A stretch of 10,112 bases of DNA from Bacteroidales bacterium. GTDB taxonomy: Bacteria; Bacteroidota; Bacteroidia; Bacteroidales; JALTDM01. This document shows, in pieces, positions 1-5,905 of the stretch (position 1 is its first letter; each line of letters opens with the position of its first letter). The DNA lies in assembly GCA_027074135.1 (NCBI GenBank), contig JALTDM010000126.1:1-10112 (forward strand), written 5' to 3'. The translations under genes were made by a program, and so were the position numbers. The notes under the pieces are model-generated. The model saw nothing but the letters and a program-made list of their open reading frames with translations. It did no database searches and was not told where the DNA came from.

Positions 1-170
1 GAATTAAATAAAAGCGGCTATGATTTATTTTGTTTTATATAGAAATCAATAATATAATAAGCAATAGGTTTAGTATTAATAGGTATTAAAGCGGGACAAG
101 ATACATTACTTTTTAAATACTTAAATTTATTAGAAATATCACCTGCTGCTAATATAATAACATCTTTCAT
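1..170 (-). CDS. Nucleotidyltransferase-like gene, 5' part only, with an apparent frameshift
   Basis: The ATG at 170-168 overlaps the stop of the upstream ATPase gene (ATGA), so translation is probably coupled. The first residues, MKDVIILAAGD, followed by PALIPINTKPIAYYIIDFYI (residues 26-45), resemble the N-terminus of sugar-phosphate nucleotidyltransferases (NTP_transferase fold: VILAAG loop, then a K-P-L-I-P-I-like segment). The usual GxGTR after the AAG loop is replaced by GDISNKF, so this may be a divergent relative. The reading frame meets TAG at 20-18 after 50 codons. Removing one A from the A-run at 36-33 (or 31-28) restores a frame that stays open to the window edge and reads NKINHSRFYLI, the kind of strand expected next in this fold. 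I infer either a frameshifted pseudogene or a base error; the remainder lies outside the window. A role in making the activated sugar for the exported glycan is inferred from context. Confidence 0.55.
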
Positions 171-1372
171 ATTTTCCAATTTGGTCTAAAAATCCCTGAA
201 TAACCAGGAGCATCAATTACAGGGAATCGACACCCATAACTATCTTCATTCATCACATAAAATTGTAAATTACTCTCATCACTTGCAATTTTCTTTACAT
301 TATGAATTCCCAAATCAAAAGCTATAGTATAAGTTCCCTTAGCTAAATGATTTGCCGGAATTTTAAATCTCTCTTTGTATTTACCTTTTAAAGTGATACT
401 CTCAATTTTTGTATCATAATCATCTCTTAAAACATATAAAATATGACAACCGAATTCATTAATGATGTGAAATCCTACCACAAGATTTGTAATATTTTCA
501 TAAACCTCGTATTCCATTTCAATATAAATATCTCTATTGGTATAAAAAACATTAGCATCTGAATAAACTTTTGTCTTTAAAAGTGCAGCATGCTCGTCAC
601 CATTCACACCTGTCCACTCATGTATTGCTCCAATTATTTCATTATTATACGCTCTTATAACTTCATTTGAAGGACCATCAAGTTTAATTTCACCTTTTTC
701 CAACAAAACACTTCTTTTACATAATGTATTAACAGCCTGCAAATTATGACTAACGAACAAAACCGTACGCCCTTCTTTCGTCACATCTTTCATTTTCCCC
801 AACGATTTTTTTTGGAATTCAGCATCACCAACAGCTAAAACTTCATCAATTATCAAAATTTCAGGTTCTAAATGGGCAGCAACAGCAAACGCAAGCCTTA
901 GTTGCATTCCGCTGGAATAATGTTTCAATGGCATATCTATAAATTTCTCTACTCCGGCAAAATCTACAATTTCATCAAACTTCTCTTTTATTTCATTCTT
1001 TTTAAGTCCTAAAATAGAACCATTTAGAAAAATATTTTCACGTCCGGTAAGTTCCGGATGGAACCCTGTCCCGACTTCTAACAAACTGGCTACTCTTCCT
1101 CGTGAAATTATTCTTCCTTTTGTCGGAGGAGTAATTTTTGATAAAATCTTTAAAAGCGTAGATTTACCTGCTCCATTTTTCCCAATTATACCTAAACTTT
1201 CTCCTGAAAAAACTTTAAAAGTAATATCTTTTAATGCCCAAAACTCTTCTTTATTTTTACTTCTTTTTCTGTTTTTTTTAGAAAGAACATCTCGTAACAT
1301 CAAATAATGTGGTTCAAACCCTCTTATCTTATATTTTTTACTAATTTTCTGTATGTCCAAAATTGGTTCCAT
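167..1372 (-). CDS. wzt: Wzt-type polysaccharide ABC exporter ATP-binding protein with C-terminal glycan-binding-like domain
   Basis: This is the ATPase that powers export of a lipid-linked polysaccharide (O-antigen, capsule or teichoic-type family) across the inner membrane. The nucleotide-binding domain covers about residues 1-245: Walker A GKNGAGKS at 64-71, signature YSSGMQ at 152-157, Walker B ILIIDE at 172-177 and the switch histidine in FVSHN at 209. The segment from GTGFHPELTG to REN (101-113) is typical of the Wzt/TagH/KpsT branch. Residues about 250-401 form an extra beta-rich domain opening HEWTG and ending YSGIFRPNWKI. At about 150 residues it matches the size and place of the Wzt C-terminal carbohydrate-binding domain, which in characterised O-antigen exporters recognises the modified end of the glycan. 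The start lies two bases after the permease stop (TAA TT ATG), and the stop overlaps the next gene's ATG, so this is the middle gene of a tight operon. The gene symbol is assigned by family, and the exported glycan is unknown. Confidence 0.93.
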   Translation of the reverse strand: MEPILDIQKISKKYKIRGFEPHYLMLRDVLSKKNRKRSKNKEEFWALKDITFKVFSGESLGIIGKNGAGKSTLLKILSKITPPTKGRIISRGRVASLLEVGTGFHPELTGRENIFLNGSILGLKKNEIKEKFDEIVDFAGVEKFIDMPLKHYSSGMQLRLAFAVAAHLEPEILIIDEVLAVGDAEFQKKSLGKMKDVTKEGRTVLFVSHNLQAVNTLCKRSVLLEKGEIKLDGPSNEVIRAYNNEIIGAIHEWTGVNGDEHAALLKTKVYSDANVFYTNRDIYIEMEYEVYENITNLVVGFHIINEFGCHILYVLRDDYDTKIESITLKGKYKERFKIPANHLAKGTYTIAFDLGIHNVKKIASDESNLQFYVMNEDSYGCRFPVIDAPGYSGIFRPNWKI

Positions 1373-1374
1373 AA

Positions 1375-2190
1375 TTATGCAATATCTGCAAAAAATTCTT
1401 CTGTTCTCTTAAAATACAATAATCCAACAAAAAATAAAATTATTGCTGAAATACAGCTTACTGCTAAAAGTTCAATATTCAAAGACTTTGAGAGAAGAAC
1501 ATTTCTTGACAAGTCTATAGCACCGCTAATAGGATTAATAGCTATTAAATATTTAGCCCAATCATACTTTAACACTGAGGTAGGATAAATTACAGGTGTA
1601 AGAAACATTAATGATTGAACAAAAAATGGTATAATATACTTCACATCTCTATACTTAACATTTAATGCTGAAAAAAAACTCCCTAATCCAAATGAAGTTA
1701 CAACAATAATAATAACTGATATAAATGTAAATGCTAACAACTTAGCTACTGAGAAATCTACATTAAAGTACAGCAAAAGACAAATATAAACAACAAATGC
1801 CATCATAAAATCAAAAGTTGCAACAAAAATTGCAGAGGTCGGAATTATAAGACGAGGGAAATATATTTTTTTTATGATGTGAGCATTATTTACCATACTA
1901 TTCCCGGCATTAGAAATAGAAGAAGCAAACATTGTCCAAAGCATTAAGCCAGAATATGCAAAAACAGGATATGGTATTCCATCCGAAGGTATTTTTAAAA
2001 CTTTACCAAAAAAAGTAAAAATCAACATTCCTATCAAAGGCTGTAAAATTGCCCATAGAACACCTAATACAGCTTGCTTATATTTAACTTTAATATCTCT
2101 CCAGGTAAAGAAATAAAATAATTCTCTATATTGCCACAATTCTCTTAAATTTATTTTTATTTTTTTTGTAGGTTCAATTACATAAAACAT
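1375..2190 (-). CDS. wzm: Wzm-type polysaccharide ABC exporter permease (ABC-2 family)
   Basis: This is the membrane subunit partnering the downstream ATPase to move a lipid-linked glycan out of the cytoplasm. The length of 271 residues is usual for Wzm/KpsM/TagG permeases. A cytoplasmic amphipathic N-terminus (ELWQYRELFYFFTWRDIKVKYKQ region, residues 17-39) leads into LGVLWAILQPL (42-52), a hallmark of the family. About six hydrophobic segments can be read: roughly 42-62, 74-92, 118-141, 150-173, 185-203 and 243-260. Other family marks are the IKKIYFPR segment (106-113) before the third helix, NVKYRDVKY (177-185) before the fifth, and INP (218-220). ATG at 2190 is chosen because the family's N-terminal motif begins within 20 residues. 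There is no Shine-Dalgarno sequence, only A-rich leader, as is usual in Bacteroidota. It is first in the operon and divergent from the secreted-protein gene, with 19 bp between the start codons. Confidence 0.93.
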   Translation of the reverse strand: MFYVIEPTKKIKINLRELWQYRELFYFFTWRDIKVKYKQAVLGVLWAILQPLIGMLIFTFFGKVLKIPSDGIPYPVFAYSGLMLWTMFASSISNAGNSMVNNAHIIKKIYFPRLIIPTSAIFVATFDFMMAFVVYICLLLYFNVDFSVAKLLAFTFISVIIIVVTSFGLGSFFSALNVKYRDVKYIIPFFVQSLMFLTPVIYPTSVLKYDWAKYLIAINPISGAIDLSRNVLLSKSLNIELLAVSCISAIILFFVGLLYFKRTEEFFADIA

Positions 2191-2197
2191 TTTTCGT

Positions 2198-2205
2198 TAT
2201 ATTTG
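2198..2205 (+). promoter_or_regulatory. Bacteroidota -7 promoter element for the secreted-protein gene
   Basis: TATATTTG matches the Bacteroidota sigma-ABfr -7 consensus TAnnTTTG exactly. It ends five bases before the GTG start at 2210. Bacteroidota transcripts usually begin a few bases after this element, so the mRNA would start at or beside the GTG and be leaderless or nearly so. No convincing -33 TTG is visible; the nearest candidate is TTC at 2173-2175 with a 22-base spacer. AT-rich sequence makes chance matches possible. Confidence 0.5.
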
Positions 2206-2209
2206 TAAG

Positions 2210-5200
2210 GTGAATACAAAAATAATAATATATTTTTTACTGGCATTATTATTGCATAGTAAAATTTATTCCCAATCATATTCTTTAATTTCCCCACCCA
2301 ATAATTATACAACAAGTGATTCTGTTATAATTTTTGAATTTAACAAACTAAATACTTTTGACACAGTCAATTTAAAAATTTCATTAGATAGCAACCTAAA
2401 TAACTTAATAATTGATACGATTTTTAATTCGAGTGATATCTATATAAATTTGACCTTTGGAACTTATTATTGGCAAGGCATTTTTCATGTTTCCGATACA
2501 ATCATTTATAGTTCTATAAGAAAATTAAATATTTTCTCTCCTAAATTAATCAATAATAAAAGTTTATGGCTATGTGGAGACAGTAATATAACAACAAATA
2601 CAAATAATTTAGTCGAACAATGGGGTGATTTATTTAACAATTATACTGCAAAACAATCATTAGAACAATACAAACCTAAACTATTTAACAACAATCCGAA
2701 ATTCAACTTTCATAACATTATTCATTTCACTTCTAATTACCTAGATATGAACAATGTATTAAATGTTGATAGCATCAAAAGTTATACTGTTGTATTTAGA
2801 CAAACTTATTTAGTAAATCATGGCTATATTACAAACAAAGGAATGACAAGTCTAGGTAGTTTCTGTTTCGGGACAATAAATAACAGCAATAGTTATAAAT
2901 GTATTATTGATGGAACAGTTAAAGAAACTAATATAAACACAGACACATTATGTAAAATAATATCAATAGAATTATTCCCTGATAGTATCTACAAATGTTA
3001 CAAAAACAGTAATCTAATATACTTTAACACTTTAACATCATCATTAAACAATACCAACTCAGCAAATTTTTATATCGGAGGCAGGGGAGCATCATATTTT
3101 TTCTCTGGAGACATAGCCGAAATAATAATTTATTCAGAACCATTAAACGATTCCCTCAGAACATTAGTTGAACAATATTTACGCTATAAATACGCCCCTC
3201 CTGTTTCTCTTGGATATAACATTTACAAACAGGATTTCTGCCCCACAACACTTGATGCAGGCGGGCGTTTTACTTCTTACTTATGGAATACAGGTGATAC
3301 AACACAGACAATTCAAGTCACCCATACCGGTACATATTCGGTTACGGTTACTGATATTTTCGGCTTCCAAAGCTCAGACTCCGTTTTTGTCCAATACCCC
3401 GAACCAAATATTCCTTTTGGTGACACTATTTTATGTTATGGAGATACTCTAACGTGGGATTTGCAACTTGACAGCACACTTTATTCATTCAGTTGGTCAA
3501 ATGGAGACACCACCCGGTTTACACAAATTTATAATCCGGGAGGCAATTTTTTCTGCACAATTACAGACACAGCGGGTTGCCAAATGATTACAGATACAAT
3601 TACAGTATCTATAGATTCATTCCCTGTACAACCATTGTTTATACCTCACGATACAAGTATCTGTGCCGGCACAAATCTTTACCCTACAAGCCAACAAATT
3701 TATAATGCTTTATGGAACACAGGCGACACTACTTTATTTATTACTGTACCGGATTCCGGGACCTACACACTTTCGGCAGAGAATTTACACGGCTGTCACA
3801 CAACAGATAGCATAAATGTAAACATACACGGAGTAGCACCGCTTATTGATTTCACTTGGGACAATCATTGTATTGGAGACTCCACATCATTTTCCAACCT
3901 ATCTCAAGTACAAGACACTAGCACTTTTACATCATTTGTATGGCAAATAGATAGCCTGCAAACAGATACGGCATTTCAAACATCCGTATTATTCCCCGAC
4001 ACACTTACATATCAAATTACATTGGAAGGCTACACTTCAAGCAATTGCTACAATATTACAAGCAAGCAAATAAAAATTTATCCGACTCCGCAAGTTTCAT
4101 TTACACAGCCACACATCTGCCAACACTCACAAGCAACCATCACCCCACAAATAAATTCAGCTTATCAGATAGAAAATTACTTGTGGCAACTTGACAACAC
4201 AGAAACCTCAACCACACCAAACTTTATCCACACCTTTGATTCGGTTGCAACCCACAACATCAGCATAAGCATAACAGACGAAAACGGATGTAGCGGCAAA
4301 TTTTCATCCACGGTAGAAGTACTTCCTTCTCCTGTCACAAATTTCTACACAACCACCCTATGTCAAAACAGACCTGTAATTTTCCACGATTCTACCATAA
4401 CTGAATTTTATAACCCAATAGTTTCATCATTGTGGGACATAAATAATATCACATTAGAAGGCGGCACCATATCTTACATTTTCGACTCAAGCGGATATTT
4501 CCTTATTACTCATTTAGTTACTGCAGTAAACGGCTGCAAAGACACCATAACCAAAAACATAAGAATTTACCCTACTCCAGATATGCAAATGCCAGACACT
4601 ACCTATTTATGTGCAAATACAAAAGAAACCCTGTCTGTTCAAATTCCTGATACCATTTTGCCGGTAACTTATTCTTGGTCAATAGATTCTACACTATTTT
4701 CGAATGAAAGTTGCCCACAAATTTTATTTACCGACACAGGGGATCACAAATTGGAAGTAACAACAGCAACCACACACAATTGTACTGATACCAAGGCATC
4801 AGTAATTAATGTACTTCCACAACCAAGCGCTGATTTCAACATTTACCTAGGTACATATCCAGTTACAGATAATTACTTGTGGTCCGGTGCTACATATCGT
4901 GCAGTTGCTTACGACACTTCTTACCAGCATTATTTTTGGTCATCGTATCAATTAGATTATCCGGAATATGAAAATATGGAATCTGATAAAGAAACAAATT
5001 TCCAAACAGGTTCAGAAAACGGTATGATTGTATTGAGAGTTGTTGACCAAAACGGTTGTCAAGATACTTCATATTTTTCTTATCATACTTATTCTCCTAT
5101 CGGGAATCTAGAATTTGAAATTCTTAACATCTCTTACACACAAAAAGGTGATTTCATTTTCCCAATTGTCACATTAAAAAATAAAGTCAACTCTCCTGCA

Positions 5201-5668
5201 AGTCCGTTTATTACTTGCGAATTGAAAGGTTCAGGCAAAATTATGGAACAAGTCGATAAAGTTATATATCCGGGTAATTCTTATACTTACAGTTTCCGCT
5301 CCGGAATAGAACAAAACCGGGAACCGCTTGTACTTTGTGCATACATTGTTTATCCTTGGCTGAACAACTATAATCATAATTCCGAAAAATGCATAACCGA
5401 CAATTACGAACAGATAAAAATCATGAATATTTATCCTCAACCAGCAGATAATGAACTAAATATAGACTTCATTTTCAATATTGGTAACGGAGATATTTAT
5501 TTTTATTTTACCAACAGTCTGGGCAAAAGAACAGCCTATTTTTCAAAGACAGTTTCAAAAGGATATAACCATCTTACTCTTGACATACATACTTTACCTG
5601 CAGGTGAATATTTCATAAACATTATTGCTGGGTCACAATCAATAATTCGAAAATTCATAAAAAAATAG
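2210..5668 (+). CDS. Large secreted multidomain protein (FN3-like, LamG-like, Ig/PKD repeats) with T9SS type A sorting domain
   Basis: This is probably a cell-surface or extracellular adhesion or binding protein; no catalytic domain is visible. The GTG at 2210 is the only start that gives a complete signal peptide (basic N-terminus, hydrophobic stretch about residues 5-16, then YSQ at 20-22), and a stop lies in frame upstream at 2183-2185. Domains in order: FN3-like strand pattern with GTYYWQG (about 24-110); LamG/concanavalin-like domain (about 115-330), ending in the DIAEIIIY and LVEQYLRYKY segments common at the end of this domain in Bacteroidota; three Ig-like repeats of 70-73 residues with WNTGDTT or WSNGDTT at 359, 429 and 502; PKD-like modules (about 545-960); a stalk domain (about 965-1062); and a type A C-terminal domain (about 1070-1152). 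Export is expected by Sec and then the type IX machinery, with removal of the sorting domain at the surface. The ligand is unknown. The first 330 codons are visibly more AT-rich than the rest. Confidence 0.88.
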   Translation: MNTKIIIYFLLALLLHSKIYSQSYSLISPPNNYTTSDSVIIFEFNKLNTFDTVNLKISLDSNLNNLIIDTIFNSSDIYINLTFGTYYWQGIFHVSDTIIYSSIRKLNIFSPKLINNKSLWLCGDSNITTNTNNLVEQWGDLFNNYTAKQSLEQYKPKLFNNNPKFNFHNIIHFTSNYLDMNNVLNVDSIKSYTVVFRQTYLVNHGYITNKGMTSLGSFCFGTINNSNSYKCIIDGTVKETNINTDTLCKIISIELFPDSIYKCYKNSNLIYFNTLTSSLNNTNSANFYIGGRGASYFFSGDIAEIIIYSEPLNDSLRTLVEQYLRYKYAPPVSLGYNIYKQDFCPTTLDAGGRFTSYLWNTGDTTQTIQVTHTGTYSVTVTDIFGFQSSDSVFVQYPEPNIPFGDTILCYGDTLTWDLQLDSTLYSFSWSNGDTTRFTQIYNPGGNFFCTITDTAGCQMITDTITVSIDSFPVQPLFIPHDTSICAGTNLYPTSQQIYNALWNTGDTTLFITVPDSGTYTLSAENLHGCHTTDSINVNIHGVAPLIDFTWDNHCIGDSTSFSNLSQVQDTSTFTSFVWQIDSLQTDTAFQTSVLFPDTLTYQITLEGYTSSNCYNITSKQIKIYPTPQVSFTQPHICQHSQATITPQINSAYQIENYLWQLDNTETSTTPNFIHTFDSVATHNISISITDENGCSGKFSSTVEVLPSPVTNFYTTTLCQNRPVIFHDSTITEFYNPIVSSLWDINNITLEGGTISYIFDSSGYFLITHLVTAVNGCKDTITKNIRIYPTPDMQMPDTTYLCANTKETLSVQIPDTILPVTYSWSIDSTLFSNESCPQILFTDTGDHKLEVTTATTHNCTDTKASVINVLPQPSADFNIYLGTYPVTDNYLWSGATYRAVAYDTSYQHYFWSSYQLDYPEYENMESDKETNFQTGSENGMIVLRVVDQNGCQDTSYFSYHTYSPIGNLEFEILNISYTQKGDFIFPIVTLKNKVNSPASPFITCELKGSGKIMEQVDKVIYPGNSYTYSFRSGIEQNREPLVLCAYIVYPWLNNYNHNSEKCITDNYEQIKIMNIYPQPADNELNIDFIFNIGNGDIYFYFTNSLGKRTAYFSKTVSKGYNHLTLDIHTLPAGEYFINIIAGSQSIIRKFIKK
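2217..2224 (-). promoter_or_regulatory. Bacteroidota -7 promoter element for the wzm-wzt operon
   Basis: On the minus strand these bases read TATTTTTG, an exact TAnnTTTG match. The element lies 26 bases before the wzm ATG at 2190, leaving a short leader of about 20 bases. It sits inside the first codons of the divergent secreted-protein gene and directly opposite that gene's own -7 element at 2198-2205. No clear -33 TTG is visible. In sequence this AT-rich a chance match is possible, but the spacing to the start codon is right. Confidence 0.45.
3227..4819 (+). repeat. Tandem Ig-like and PKD-like module region in the secreted protein
   Basis: Residues about 340-870 hold seven successive beta-sandwich modules. 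Modules 1-3 carry WNTGDTT, WSNGDTT and WNTGDTT at residues 359, 429 and 502 (spacing 70 and 73) and end in a G-T-Y-S/T-V/L-like strand. Modules 4-7 are PKD-like and are separated by P-T-P or P-S-P linkers (YPTP at 624, LPSP at 705, YPTP at 787, LPQP at 869). Most modules open with a cysteine and close with a second one: 409/457, 485/529, 554/613, 637/694, 718/776 and 801/858. The first module has only C344, with F386 where the partner is expected. The pairs suggest one disulfide per module, fitting an extracellular stalk. Protein repeats are diverged and the DNA is not repeated exactly. Confidence 0.75.
5423..5665 (+). other. T9SS type A C-terminal sorting domain (within the secreted-protein gene)
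   Basis: Residues 1072-1152 begin MNIYPQPADNELNI, matching the conserved opening of the type A sorting domain (N-x-Y-P-N-P, then L-x-I), continue with a G-x-x-x-L strand pair and LPAGEYFINI (1129-1138), and end IIRKFIKK, the basic tail expected of this domain. In studied species this domain directs the protein through the type IX translocon and is cut off at the surface, where the mature protein can be joined to anionic lipopolysaccharide. Assignment rests on motif reading by eye. Confidence 0.85.
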
Positions 5669-5905
5669 TTGTAAATTGTTAATTATAAATGGTTAACCGT
5701 CGAATTTCACAAAATTGTTAATGATAACTTTAACCCGATTTACGTTTTTTTACAAACAAATAAGAACTAGGTAATTACTACATAAATACATTATATCATT
5801 TACTTAATTTCTTAACGTTCTTAATGTTAAAAAAAACAATTAACAATTATAACATTAGGCACATTATCACATTAGCCAAACTTAAGTATCTTTGCACCTA
5901 GCATT
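5669..5905. other. AT-rich intergenic region with GTTAA/TTAAC words and an 11-bp inverted repeat
   Basis: No open reading frame or RNA gene is recognisable here. The words GTTAA or TTAAC recur at 5678, 5692 (inside the palindrome GGTTAACC, 5691-5698), 5717, 5730, 5812, 5826 and 5840. AATTGTTAATT (5674-5684) recurs as its reverse complement at 5838-5848. Short stems such as GTTAA/TTAAC at 5717-5734, followed by seven T from 5745, are too weak and too distant to call a terminator for the gene to the left. The right end carries the uvrA promoter candidate. The words may be background in AT-rich DNA or regulator sites; I cannot tell which. Confidence 0.5.
5887..5894 (+). promoter_or_regulatory. 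Bacteroidota -7 promoter element for uvrA
   Basis: TATCTTTG is an exact match to TAnnTTTG and ends 11 bases before the uvrA ATG at 5906. A transcript starting about 5900 would have a leader of only about five bases, too short for a Shine-Dalgarno sequence, and none is seen. A possible weak -33 (TTA at 5865-5867) lies 19 bases upstream. I see no recognisable LexA-type operator. Confidence 0.6.

Noticed and set aside
18..170. A complete 50-residue small protein after wzt
   Set aside because: Its sequence looks like the N-terminus of a much larger nucleotidyltransferase, and a one-base shift restores the expected continuation.
1307..1588. A 93-codon plus-strand open frame opposite the wzt/wzm junction
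   Set aside because: It spans two well-supported genes on the other strand, has no family motif, promoter or sensible composition, and is best explained as a shadow frame.
3168..3452. A 94-codon frame inside the secreted-protein gene
   Set aside because: It is an overlapping frame on the same strand as a clear long gene; no motif or start signal supports it.
5717..5751. Intrinsic terminator after the secreted-protein gene
   Set aside because: The stem is only five AT-rich pairs and the T-run begins ten bases after it; stability and spacing are poor.
5812..5837. Hairpin TTAAC/GTTAA followed by an A-run as a minus-strand terminator
   Set aside because: On the minus strand the T-run comes before the stem, not after, and no minus-strand gene ends here.
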